A stretch of 64,000 nt of DNA from assembly GCF_014648195.1 (NCBI RefSeq), contig NZ_BMQQ01000001.1, positions 257,720 to 321,719 on the forward strand, in the 5' to 3' direction. Source of the DNA: Streptomyces purpureus. Lineage in GTDB: Bacteria > Actinomycetota > Actinomycetes > Streptomycetales > Streptomycetaceae. Under the pieces are notes generated by a model. The model worked only from the letters and a program-made list of their open reading frames with translations, searched no databases and was not told the DNA's origin. The position numbers and the translations under genes are program-made. Positions 25,156 through 32,608 of the stretch are shown here, in pieces. Numbering within the stretch: the stretch's first letter is position 1; the number at the start of each line of letters is the position of its first letter.

Positions 25156-25989
25156 ATGGAGAGTACGCAGCGTGCACCATCCGAGCGGGGACCCGTCCGG
25201 GCGGTCCTGATCGACGTCGACGGCGTCCTCACGGTGTCGTGGAAGCCTCTCCCCGGGGCCGTGGAGGCGATGGAGCGGCTGCGCGCCGACGGCATGCCGC
25301 TGGCGCTGGTCACCAACACCACCTCGAAGACGCGCGCCGTCATCGCCGAGCGGCTGGCCGGCGCCGGCTTCCCGGTCGGCGCGGACGACATCCTGACCGC
25401 CCCGGCGGCCACCGCCGCCTACCTGCGGGACCACCACCCGGGCGCCCGCTGCCTCCTGATCAACACCGGGGACGTGACGGCCGACCTCGACGGCGTGCGA
25501 CTCGTCGACGCGGTGGAGGCGGACGCGTCCGGCGCCGACGTGGTCGTCCTCGGCGGCGCGGGCGGCGACTTCACCTACCAGGCCCTCAACCAGGCCTTCC
25601 GGCACGTGCAGCGCGGAGCCCGGCTCGTCTCCATGCACCGCAACCTCTACTGGCGCACCGCCGAGGGGCTCGACCTCGACACGGGCGCCTTCCTGCTGGG
25701 CCTCGAACGGGCCGCCCGCGTGGAGGCCGAGATCACCGGCAAGCCCTCGGGCGCGTTCTTCGCCGCCGCCCTCGACCGGCTCGGCGCGGACCCGGCGGAC
25801 GCCCTCATGGTCGGCGACGACGTCGAGTCCGACGTCCTGGCCGCCCAGCGCGCCGGCCTCACCGGCGTCCTGGTCAAGACCGGCAAGTACCTTGCCGAGG
25901 CGGTCGAGGCGGCCGACGGCACACCCGACCACGTCATCGACTCCTTCGCCGGCCTGCCGGCCCTGCTCGACCGGCTCGGCGGGGCGTGA
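25156..25989 (+). CDS. HAD-IIA family sugar-phosphatase-like hydrolase
   Basis: A 277-aa HAD subclass IIA protein (NagD/PGP group). Motif I is AVLIDVDGVLTVSWKPLPGA (about 15-34), motif II LALVTNTTSKTRA, motif III Lys in EITGKPSGAFF and motif IV ALMVGDDVESDVLAAQRAGL (about 215-234). The length suits TIGR01458-type phospholysine phosphohistidine inorganic pyrophosphate phosphatase-like proteins. The ATG at 25156 was chosen because homology begins soon after. It is divergent from the phosphoribosyltransferase fusion and convergent with the TPR gene. Confidence 0.88.
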   Translation: MESTQRAPSERGPVRAVLIDVDGVLTVSWKPLPGAVEAMERLRADGMPLALVTNTTSKTRAVIAERLAGAGFPVGADDILTAPAATAAYLRDHHPGARCLLINTGDVTADLDGVRLVDAVEADASGADVVVLGGAGGDFTYQALNQAFRHVQRGARLVSMHRNLYWRTAEGLDLDTGAFLLGLERAARVEAEITGKPSGAFFAAALDRLGADPADALMVGDDVESDVLAAQRAGLTGVLVKTGKYLAEAVEAADGTPDHVIDSFAGLPALLDRLGGA

Positions 25990-25996
25990 ACCGCTC

Positions 25997-26365
25997 TCAG
26001 GCGTCCGGGCCGGGCGGCAGCTCCCCGGACATCGCGGCGGCGAGCCGCAGATGCGGCGCGGCCTCGGCGGACCGGCCCTGCCGCTCCAGGGTGCGGCCGA
26101 GCATCAGCCGGGCGTAGTGCTCGACCGGATCACGCTCCAGGACGGCCCGCAGCTCGGTCTCGGCGCGCCCCAGCTGCGCCGAGTGGTAGTAGGCGCGGGC
26201 GAGCAGCAGCCGCGCCGCGGTCTGCTCGGGCACCTCGGCGACGAGGCCGCGCAGGATCCGTACCGCCGTGAGGTACTCCTTCGCGTCGAAGAACAGCCGC
26301 GCCCGGTCCCAGCGCTCGGCGGCCGTCCCGTGCTCGTAGTAGGTCTCGCTGCTCGTCTCGCTCAC
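25997..26365 (-). CDS. Tetratricopeptide-repeat protein
   Basis: A 122-aa helical protein with about three TPR units (ERWDRARLFFDAKEYLTAV, TAARLLLARAYYHSAQLGRA, HYARLMLGRTLERQGRSAEA). No enzymatic domain or signal is present, so it should be a small scaffolding protein. The GTG at 26365 is preceded by AGGAGG at good spacing. It is convergent with the HAD-IIA gene, with 7 bp between the stops, and divergent from pirin. Confidence 0.85.
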   Translation of the reverse strand: MSETSSETYYEHGTAAERWDRARLFFDAKEYLTAVRILRGLVAEVPEQTAARLLLARAYYHSAQLGRAETELRAVLERDPVEHYARLMLGRTLERQGRSAEAAPHLRLAAAMSGELPPGPDA

Positions 26366-26502
26366 GGACGCCTCCTGACGTGTCGCTGCTGCGGGTCCGT
26401 TCTTCCGCACTGCTCAACCCACCGGCGTGATTGAACCTTCCACTACAATTTTCGCGTGGGTACCGGCACGCCGGAGTCCCTCTCGGGAATAGGTTGAGTG
26501 CC

Positions 26503-27468
26503 ATGAGCAATCTTGATCGCCAGGCCGCGCTCTCCGTCTGCGGCGGCCGCGGTTTCGTCGCGGCCGAGCCGGTGCGTGAGCTCCTCAGCCCCCGCCACGT
26601 CCAGCTCGGCGAGTCGACCGAGGTACGCCGTCTGCTGCCCAACCTCGGCCGCCGCATGATCGGCGCCTGGGCCTTTGTCGATCATTACGGGCCCGACGAC
26701 ATCGCCGACGAGCCCGGCATGCAGGTGCCCCCGCACCCGCACATGGGACTCCAGACCGTCAGCTGGCTCCACGAGGGCGAGGTGCTCCACCGAGACAGCA
26801 CCGGCAGCCTCCAGACGGTCCGCCCGCGCGAGTTGGGCCTGATGACGTCCGGCCGGGCCATCTCCCACTCCGAGGAGAGCCCCAAGGCCCACGCCCGCTT
26901 CCTCCACGGCGCCCAGCTCTGGGTCGCCCTGCCCGAGGCCCACCGCCACGTCGAGCCGCACTTCCAGCACCACGCCGACCTCCCCCACGTGACCGCCCCG
27001 GGCCTCACCGCCACCGTCATCCTCGGCACCCTCGACGGCGCCCGCTCACCCGGCACCGCCTACACCCCGATCATCGGCGCCGACATCGCCCTGGCCCGCG
27101 GCGCCGAGGCGCGCCTTCCGCTGGACCCCGACTTCGAGTACGCGGTCCTCTCCATGTCCGGCGAGGCCCACGTCGACACGGTCCCGCTGCTGCCCGGCTC
27201 GATGCTCTACCTCGGCTGCGGCCGCACCGAACTCCCCCTGCGCGCCGAGTCGGACGCCGGCCTGATGCTCCTGGGCGGCGAGCCGTTCGAGGAGGAGATC
27301 GTGATGTGGTGGAACTTCATCGGCCGCTCCCACGAGGAGATCGAGGCCGCCCGCACGGACTGGATGACCGGAACCCGCTTCGGCGAGGTCAAGGGCTACG
27401 ACGGCGCCCCGCTGCCCGCCCCAGACATGCCGCCGGTGGCGCTGAAACCGCGGGGCCGGGTGCGCTGA
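26503..27468 (+). CDS. Pirin family protein
   Basis: A 321-aa bicupin. The N-terminal metal-binding cupin motif is VPPHPHMGLQTVSW (about 76-89), followed by the ligands in SHSEES (about 123) and a conserved ARFLHGAQLWVALP. The C-terminal cupin and the pirin tail EEEIVMWWNFIGRSHEEIEAAR (two parts) follow. Pirins bind Fe and act as quercetinase-like dioxygenases or redox-sensitive regulators. The ATG at 26503 is at the homology start. The last 51 bp are repeated at 32467-32517, which marks the left edge of an inserted segment. Confidence 0.92.
   Translation: MSNLDRQAALSVCGGRGFVAAEPVRELLSPRHVQLGESTEVRRLLPNLGRRMIGAWAFVDHYGPDDIADEPGMQVPPHPHMGLQTVSWLHEGEVLHRDSTGSLQTVRPRELGLMTSGRAISHSEESPKAHARFLHGAQLWVALPEAHRHVEPHFQHHADLPHVTAPGLTATVILGTLDGARSPGTAYTPIIGADIALARGAEARLPLDPDFEYAVLSMSGEAHVDTVPLLPGSMLYLGCGRTELPLRAESDAGLMLLGGEPFEEEIVMWWNFIGRSHEEIEAARTDWMTGTRFGEVKGYDGAPLPAPDMPPVALKPRGRVR
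27418..27468 (+). repeat. Left copy of a 51-bp direct repeat (pirin 3' end)
   Basis: The final 51 bp of pirin, including the TGA. It is repeated at 32467-32517 in the same orientation with two mismatches. The two copies bracket a 4998-bp segment, an arrangement like attL/attR of an integrated element. Confidence 0.85.
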
Positions 27469-27493
27469 ACTGCGGTGATATTGCCGGAGCAAG

Positions 27494-27781
27494 TCACCTT
27501 GCCTCGCGGGGAAACTCGACGTCGTAAGCGTGGCCGGCCGTGTGGTCGTCTGTAGGCAGGTTCAAGCGGACTTCGTCACGGACCGGATCAGCGTTCCAGC
27601 GGGCACTTCACAGCAGACGCTGCATCGGCCCGGGACGAGCGTGACCAGCCTGCTCGGCAAGTCCCCAGCAGTTCTTCCGCTCCACGCCGGAGAGCAGTCC
27701 GAGCAGGTACGCGCGGGCGGTGGCCCGCGTCTCCACCCGCCTGAACCGCCCCGCGATCCGGCCCATGACCTGGTCGAACAT
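27494..27781 (-). pseudogene. IS701-type transposase, N-terminal fragment with in-frame stop
   Basis: The minus strand encodes MFDQVMGRIAGRFRRVE, TRATARAYLLGLLSGVERKN, CWGLAEQAGHARPGPMQRLL, the start of an IS701-family DDE transposase. A TGA at 27608-27610 interrupts, then the same frame resumes with SARWNADPVRDEVRLNL before diverging to a stop at 27494. The DDE catalytic core is absent. This is a dead 5' fragment about 95 codons long. Confidence 0.75.
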
Positions 27782-27934
27782 CGCCCGCCGACAAGATGGG
27801 AGCATGGAACAGCGAACCTCTGCAGATCCCGCTTGATCAGCTCCGGCACGCCTTCGAGCTGGCACTGCAACACATCGATCGCTGATGTCCTCCGCGCGAT
27901 CGGGCAGCACACCGCCCAGTAACCAGCGCGCGAT

Positions 27935-28012
27935 GTGATGTGGAACTACGAAGTCACACGTGGGGAGTTCGTCGACCAGGCGCTTGCCGCATGGCAGGCA
28001 GGCGCCGTGTAG
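27935..28012 (+). other. Short open frame in a gene-poor stretch
   Basis: A GTG/ATG-started frame of 24-25 codons (ATG at 27938) reads MWNYEVTRGEFVDQALAAWQ and ends at TAG 28010. An in-frame TAA lies just upstream. It may be a gene scrap or chance. The rest of 27782-28178 shows no gene that I can support. Confidence 0.25.
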
Positions 28013-28178
28013 GGGCTACCCGCCGCCCGGCCTCGGGTGCGACGTTCCGTGCGTGACGGCGACGTGACCAGCTCGGCATCGCTGAGCTTTGGGGCGATTG
28101 GGACGGCCGGACGCCGCGGCGCGAGATGCGGCGATGCCTTCAGCAGGTCGTCGGTTCTGACGTGCGGTGCCAGTCGTG

Positions 28179-28221
28179 AGGGAGTCCAACTCTGTCTTCA
28201 CGAACTGAGGTTGGACTCCCT
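28179..28221 (-). terminator. Inverted repeat with 12-bp perfect arms
   Basis: AGGGAGTCCAAC (28179-28190) and GTTGGACTCCCT (28210-28221) flank a 19-nt loop, about 40 bp past the stop of the minus-strand oxidoreductase gene. It is probably its terminator; it could also be an old element end. Confidence 0.65.
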
Positions 28222-28259
28222 TCTGGCGTTCGCGCAGCCGACGTCTAGGAATCGATCGT

Positions 28260-29192
28260 CTAGGGAACGAGGACGATCTTTCCCTTCACTCGCCCGCTCT
28301 CGATCAGGCGGTGAGCCTCAGCCACCTCTGTCAGAGGCAGGCGGCGTTCGACGTGCACCCGCAGCCACTTCTGCTCGATGAGCCCATTGAGCATCTCCAA
28401 TGAGGCGTAGTCAGGCTCGACGCCGAGGCTGGTGAAGCGCACCCCCCGCTCGGCCAGGCCCGGCACGGCCGCCGCACGGGTGGCGCTCACCAGGATCCCT
28501 CCGGGCCGCAACACCTCCACCACCGCCGCCGCGTCGTCACCTGCGACCAAGTCGAAGAGCACGTCGACGTCCCGTACCGTCTCTGCGACGTCGGTCGTGG
28601 TGTAGTCGACGATCTCGTCCGCGCCGAAGCCGCGCACGAACGCGTGCTTCTCCTTCCGCGCGGTGCCGATCACGTACGCCCCGAGCGTCTTGGCGACCTG
28701 TACGGCCAGGTGGCCTGTCCCGCCCGCCGCCCCGAGGATCAGCACCCGCTGCCCGCTCGACACCCGCGCCGTGTCCACCAGACCCTGCCAGGCGGTGAGC
28801 GCCGCCATCGGTAGTGCCGCGGCCTCGGCGTGTGTGAGGGCGGCGGGCTTGTGGGCCAGATGGCGGGGCGGGGCGGTGACGTACTCGGCGTAGCCGCCAC
28901 CTCGCCACGGGAAGTGCACCAGCCCGTACACCTCGTCGCCCGGCGCGAAGCGGGTGACGCCGGGCGTGACCGCCTCGACCACCCCCGACACATCCCAGCC
29001 GGGGGTGAACGGCAGCGTTGCCCAAGGGACCACGCCTGCCCGGAACTTTGCGTCCACCGGGTTCACGCCAGCCGCTTTGACCTGCACCAGCACCTCGGTG
29101 GCCACCGGCTCCGGACGCTCCACCTCCGCCACCAACAGCTCTTCGGGACCTCCGAAGACGAGCTGACTGACGGCGCGCATACGTACACCCAT
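28260..29192 (-). CDS. MDR-family NADP-dependent quinone oxidoreductase
   Basis: A 310-aa medium-chain dehydrogenase without the catalytic zinc ligands, hence the quinone reductase (zeta-crystallin) type. The N-terminal GroES-like domain contains VKAAGVNPVDAKFRAG (about 40-55). The Rossmann domain has VLILGAAGGTGHLAVQVAK (about 150-168), and the C-terminus AEAHRLIESGRVKGKIVLV is typical. It reduces quinones or enones with NADPH. The ATG at 29192 has GAGGGG 6 nt upstream; the ATG at 29180 is possible. It is divergent from an HxlR regulator, which commonly controls such genes in response to electrophiles. Confidence 0.9.
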   Translation of the reverse strand: MGVRMRAVSQLVFGGPEELLVAEVERPEPVATEVLVQVKAAGVNPVDAKFRAGVVPWATLPFTPGWDVSGVVEAVTPGVTRFAPGDEVYGLVHFPWRGGGYAEYVTAPPRHLAHKPAALTHAEAAALPMAALTAWQGLVDTARVSSGQRVLILGAAGGTGHLAVQVAKTLGAYVIGTARKEKHAFVRGFGADEIVDYTTTDVAETVRDVDVLFDLVAGDDAAAVVEVLRPGGILVSATRAAAVPGLAERGVRFTSLGVEPDYASLEMLNGLIEQKWLRVHVERRLPLTEVAEAHRLIESGRVKGKIVLVP

Positions 29193-29300
29193 GGCGTACC
29201 CCTCTTACTGATCGTCTTGCTGATCTCTCACGGTCGCCGCGCGGCGCACACCAGCCTGCGCCACGCACTGACAGTTGAGAAGAAGGCACCCTCCTGATAT

Positions 29301-29323
29301 CCAGGTTCCCTATGGATACCTGG
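29301..29323 (+). promoter_or_regulatory. Operator-like inverted repeat over the hxlR-type start codon
   Basis: CCAGGT and ACCTGG, extended to ATCCAGGT/ATACCTGGA, lie 11 nt apart and straddle the ATG at 29312. It is a plausible autoregulatory site in a divergent promoter region. Confidence 0.4.
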
Positions 29324-29737
29324 AATGACCTGCGGCAATACGGCGGCGCCCACGCGTACTTCCAGACGTGCCCGTCCCGCCCGGTACTGTCACTGCTCAC
29401 CAGCAAATGGGCCCTGCTCACGGTCGGCGCGCTCCAACAGGGGCCGCTGCGCTTCAACGCACTGCGCCGCAGCCTGGACGGCGTCACGCAAAAGATGCTC
29501 ACGCAGGCGCTGCGCACCCTGGAGCGCGACGGCCTGGTCACCCGCACCGTTTACCCCACGATCCCGCCGAAGGTCGTCTACGAACTCTCCGAGCTCGGTC
29601 ACAGCCTCACCGGCCTGCTGACGGCGATCCAGGACTGGTCCGAGGAACACCAAGACGAGGTTCTCGCCGCCCGCCGGACCTACGACCGGCGCGCGGCAGC
29701 CGAGGTGGAGCCCGTGCGGCCGACCAGCGACCACTAG
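29312..29737 (+). CDS. HxlR-family winged-helix regulator
   Basis: A 141-aa DNA-binding protein of the HxlR/DUF24 group. The N-terminal cysteine is in FQTCPSRPVLSLLTSKWALL (Cys about residue 20, the redox-sensing position in characterised members). The recognition helix and wing follow: FNALRRSLDGVTQKMLTQALR and LERDGLVTRTVYPTIPPKVVYEL. Its divergent neighbour encodes a quinone oxidoreductase, the usual target of quinone- or aldehyde-sensing HxlR proteins. An inverted repeat covers the start codon. Confidence 0.9.
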   Translation: MDTWNDLRQYGGAHAYFQTCPSRPVLSLLTSKWALLTVGALQQGPLRFNALRRSLDGVTQKMLTQALRTLERDGLVTRTVYPTIPPKVVYELSELGHSLTGLLTAIQDWSEEHQDEVLAARRTYDRRAAAEVEPVRPTSDH

Positions 29738-30069
29738 GCATGACGCGAGCGATGACGCCAGCGGGTGTGCGGCCTCAGTGCTGTTTGGCCTTGTCGGCGA
29801 GTCCCGGCTCTGGTCCAACTTCTCTGGTGCGACTACTCCCTGTGGCCAGTCCTCCGACGGGTGGTGACCGGCACCGCCGATCCCCGCAGCTTGGCGGTTC
29901 TTGCTCACCTTCGTGAGCGTTCTGGCGGACGAGTGCTGGACTATCCAGCCGCGCCTGCGAGTTGGCCGACTGGGGCCCCGCCGCTGGGTTGGCCGGCTGT
30001 GGGGTCGGAGGGCGGCTCCAAGACAAATTCGCAGGCGTACCGCAAGGGCACGGATCTACCCTGCCGACC
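29738..30069. other. 332-bp gap without a supported gene
   Basis: Between hxlR and the DUF2785 gene several frames are open on both strands but none has a recognisable product or normal codon bias. A minus-strand frame ending TREVGPEPGLADKAKQH at 29775 could be a decayed gene end. I see no promoter I would defend. Confidence 0.4.
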
Positions 30070-30861
30070 GTGATCAACTGGATGGACATCGAGGCCACCG
30101 ACTGTGCCGTGCCCGTCGGCCACCCCATGGACGACCTCGTCCGCGGGCTGTCCCGCGCCCTGGCGGATCCCGATCCGCTGATCCGGGACGGCGCGCCCTA
30201 CACCGTCCTCGCGACCTGGATCGCCCGCGGGACGATCGGAGCGTCCCGGCGGCTGGAGCTGGGGGACGAGATGGCCGAGCGGTTCGCCGATCCGCGGGTC
30301 GAGGCCCGTACCTTCGCGCCCCTCGTGCTCGACATGCTGGTGGCCGCCGGGGACTTCAAGCCCGGGTGGGTGGACGCGTTCGAGCGCTGGTACCCGGCGG
30401 AGCGGGATCTGCGCGGCCACGACGAGACCCTCGGCTGGCTCCACGCGGTGGCGCACGGCGCGGACCTGCTCGCCGGCTTCGGGCGCCACTCCCAAGTGGC
30501 GCCCGTGCGGATGCTGGACCTCGCCGCCGCGCGGCTGACGGCGCCCACCGACCACGTCTACGACCAGTTGGAGGACGACCGCCTGGCCCGGGCGATCGCC
30601 CGTGTCCTCACCCGCACCGACCTGAGCGAACGCGACGCCGTCGGCTGGCTCGCTCCGATCGCCGACCGCTTCGGGGCCGACCGCATCAGCACCCCGGTGC
30701 CCGCTCACATCAGCAACTGCCTGCGCACCTTGCGCCTGCTCTACATCCTGGCCGACCGAGGCGTGCGCCCCACCGCCGAACTGCCCGAGGAACCCCTCCC
30801 TCACCGCGACGCGGTCAAGTCCGCCATCGCCACCGTCCTCGACCGGATCGTCAAACGCTGA
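30070..30861 (+). CDS. DUF2785 domain protein
   Basis: A 263-aa protein of the DUF2785 family. Typical blocks: INWMDIEATDCAVPVGHPMDDLVR at the start (in two parts), ALADPDPLIRDGAPYTVLATWI (about 35-56), AFERWYPAERDLRGHDETLGWLHAVAHGADLL (about 115-146, given in parts) and YDQLEDDRLARAIARVLTR. It is an all-helical, HEAT-like solenoid of unknown function. I chose the GTG at 30070 because family members begin MINW; the ATG at 30082 is possible. Inside the accessory island, alone. Confidence 0.85.
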   Translation: MINWMDIEATDCAVPVGHPMDDLVRGLSRALADPDPLIRDGAPYTVLATWIARGTIGASRRLELGDEMAERFADPRVEARTFAPLVLDMLVAAGDFKPGWVDAFERWYPAERDLRGHDETLGWLHAVAHGADLLAGFGRHSQVAPVRMLDLAAARLTAPTDHVYDQLEDDRLARAIARVLTRTDLSERDAVGWLAPIADRFGADRISTPVPAHISNCLRTLRLLYILADRGVRPTAELPEEPLPHRDAVKSAIATVLDRIVKR

Positions 30862-30953
30862 CCGACGACAGTTGAAGACGGGTCGGCATCAACCCGCCAC
30901 CTCGTTGGGCCGGTTGGGCCACGACTGCCTCAACCGTTCTGCGCGCCGCTTTT

Positions 30954-30996
30954 AAGAACGATCGTTCTTGACCGACCGTTCTCAAACTCGTAAGGT
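30954..30996 (+). promoter_or_regulatory. Leaderless promoter with palindromic TetR operator
   Basis: TTGACC (30968-30973), 17 nt, then TAAGGT (30991-30996) and the ATG 6 nt later at 31003: a leaderless promoter. The perfect 16-bp palindrome AAGAACGATCGTTCTT (30954-30969) overlaps the -35. Further CGTTCT half-sites lie at 30935 and 30977. This fits autorepression by the TetR protein it drives. Confidence 0.75.
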
Positions 30997-31002
30997 CGAG
31001 GC

Positions 31003-31512
31003 ATGGGAAGACCACGCGCCTTCGACGAAGGACACGTCATTCGGGCTGCCGCCGAGCTGTTCGCGGCTCACGGTTACGAGGGCACGTCGATAGACGATCT
31101 CGTCAATGGCCTCGGCGTGCACCGGGGCAGCCTCTACAAGGTGTTCGGGAGCAAGCGCGGCCTGTACGTCTCCGCTCTGCGCACTCACGTGGAGGAGCAG
31201 GTGGGCCCGCTCGCGGCCGCGCTCGCCGCGAGCGGCGACCTCGCGCAGGCCCTGGCGTCAGCGGCGGCCTCGTACGACAGCGGCCCGGCGGCAGGCCTGC
31301 TCCTGCTGGCCGCGGTCGAACGAGCCCCGCACGACCCCGAGATCGCGGAGCTGGTCGCCGATGCCTTCCAGGCCCTGGACCAGGCCCTGGCCGACTTCGC
31401 CCCGCCCGAGCTGGCCCCCGCGCTCACCGCGACCGTCCTGGGCGCGCGCATCCGCAAGCATCCTGTACCCGTGGCCCACCTCGCCCGGTACATCCGACCG
31501 ACAGGAGACTGA
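31003..31512 (+). CDS. TetR-family transcriptional repressor
   Basis: A 169-aa regulator, somewhat short for the family (about 190-200). The helix-turn-helix is RAAAELFAAHGYEGTSIDDLVNGLGVHRGSLYKVFGSKRGLY (residues about 14-55, quoted in two runs: RAAAELFAAHGYEGTSIDDL and VNGLGVHRGSLYKVFGSKRG). The C-terminal ligand domain is Ala-rich and helical. Its own promoter holds a matching palindrome. The next gene starts 2 bp after its stop, so the two are co-transcribed and the regulator presumably controls the pair. Confidence 0.92.
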   Translation: MGRPRAFDEGHVIRAAAELFAAHGYEGTSIDDLVNGLGVHRGSLYKVFGSKRGLYVSALRTHVEEQVGPLAAALAASGDLAQALASAAASYDSGPAAGLLLLAAVERAPHDPEIAELVADAFQALDQALADFAPPELAPALTATVLGARIRKHPVPVAHLARYIRPTGD

Positions 31513-31514
31513 GC

Positions 31515-31868
31515 ATGGCCCGCATCACCGTCGAGAACACCACCCTGGTCGTCACGGTCGAGGGCCTGGACAAGCTGTGGGCGCTGAAGAGCCGCCTGGA
31601 GATCCCCTTGGTGAATGTGCGCGGCGCGACCCACGACCCCGGCATCATCCGCGAACGCAAGGGTGTCCGCGCCCCCGGTACCCATCTCCCCGGAGTCATC
31701 ACCGCCGGCACCTGGCACCACGAGGGCGAGCGCATCTTCTGGGACGTACGAATCCCCGCGAAGGCGATCGTCATAGAGCTGGCGGACGAGCGCTACACCC
31801 GGCTGGTGGTGGAAGTGGACGATCCGCGAGCGGTGGTCACCTTGATAGAGCAGGCAACCACTCGGTAG
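31515..31868 (+). CDS. Conserved hypothetical beta-rich protein (PH-like)
   Basis: A 117-aa protein starting MARITVENTTLVVTVEGLDK. Several strands (LEIPLVNVRGATHD, HLPGVITAGTWHHEG, ERIFWDVRIP, AIVIELADERYTRLVVEVDD) and a final helix suggest a bacterial PH-like fold; Streptomyces carries many homologues of unknown function. It lies 2 bp after the TetR gene, so its expression should rise when TetR is released. No enzyme motif is seen. Confidence 0.75.
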   Translation: MARITVENTTLVVTVEGLDKLWALKSRLEIPLVNVRGATHDPGIIRERKGVRAPGTHLPGVITAGTWHHEGERIFWDVRIPAKAIVIELADERYTRLVVEVDDPRAVVTLIEQATTR

Positions 31869-31997
31869 GCGACTCCGGGTGGATCCTGAGCGCCGCAGCT
31901 GGCGAGAGTCGCCGACTGTGGCGCTCCTTGACCAACGTCGATGGACAGCTCAGCCACCAGTACCGGCACTGGCCGCCGCATGAAGCGCACGCCTCCC

Positions 31998-32430
31998 TCA
32001 CGGCGATGCGAATCCCGAATCTTCCCCACGGCCGCGCGTGGTGCTCTGGAGGGGCTTGCGCTGGCGGGCCTCGGTCGCCTGGTCACGAACGTACGGGTCG
32101 GCGTCTGCTGCCAGCTGGTCGAGCACGGACGCGGTCGCGGGGTCTGCGGGCTCCAGGGCGGAAAAGTGGCCCAAGGCGATCGCCACCCAGGCTCGGACGC
32201 GGGGGTCGTCGTCGTTCGCGAGCAGGCGAATCTTCCCCAGTGTTCTGGGCTGCTGGAGGAAGCCGAGGGAACTGAGGGTGGAGATTCGCACCTGCGGGGA
32301 GGGATCATCCAGCAGGTTCAACAGCAGGTCGATGGCTCCTGGCTCTGTTCCGTGACTACCGAGTGTGCCCACAACCGCGCTTCGGATTCCTTCGTCCGAG
32401 TTCGATGACCTGCGCGTCTGTCGCCTCTGG
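31998..32430 (-). pseudogene. HEAT-repeat protein, 5'-truncated
   Basis: The minus-strand frame gives three HEAT repeats: AIDLLLNLLDDPSPQVRIST, GKIRLLANDDDPRVRAWVAI and LDQLAADADPYVRDQATEAR, ending at 31998. Going upstream the frame loses HEAT character at about 32410-32430 and then runs antisense through the right direct repeat, with no credible start. The gene's 5' part was probably lost at the island boundary. Confidence 0.65.
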
Positions 32431-32466
32431 TGCGGGTGAGGTCGGCCTGTCGCAGCGGGTCGCGAT

Positions 32467-32517
32467 GCCCCCGACATGCCGCCGGCGGCGCTGAAACCGC
32501 GGGGCCGGGTGCGCTGA
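32467..32517 (+). repeat. Right copy of the 51-bp direct repeat (pirin 3' end)
   Basis: 49 of 51 bases match the 3' end of the pirin gene at 27418-27468 in the same orientation, including the TGA. No pirin coding sequence precedes it, so it is the displaced original end of the gene or a target-site duplicate. Confidence 0.85.
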
Positions 32518-32608
32518 GCCAAGGCGACTGGGCCTGTTGGACGGTCAGGGCGGCGAGCAGCGGCGCGGCGTGCGTGCCGGTGAGCGCCGCCCGGTCGTCC
32601 TCGCTCAC
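32518..32608 (-). pseudogene. 5' fragment of the third gene of the antiporter operon
   Basis: A GTG at 32608 overlaps the TGA of the antiporter gene (GTGA) and opens a frame reading MSEDDRAALTGTHAAPLLAA then LTVQQAQSPW. After 32518 it runs antisense through the repeated pirin end. This looks like a translationally coupled downstream gene cut after about 30 codons by the island insertion. Too little is left to name it. Confidence 0.5.

Larger units (their letters stand above)
27469..32466. mobile_element. Accessory island bracketed by direct repeats of the pirin 3' end
   Basis: The 5-kb segment between the 51-bp repeats contains an IS701-type transposase relic, an MDR oxidoreductase/HxlR pair, a DUF2785 gene, a TetR operon and a HEAT-repeat fragment. 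Several stretches are less GC-rich than the surroundings. Fragments at both edges suggest decay. No integrase gene is present, so the original mobilising function is unknown. Confidence 0.6.

Noticed and set aside
27562..27912. A second minus-strand frame over the IS701 relic (116 codons)
   Set aside because: Out of phase with the transposase-like frame; Ser/Arg/Gly-rich product without homology.
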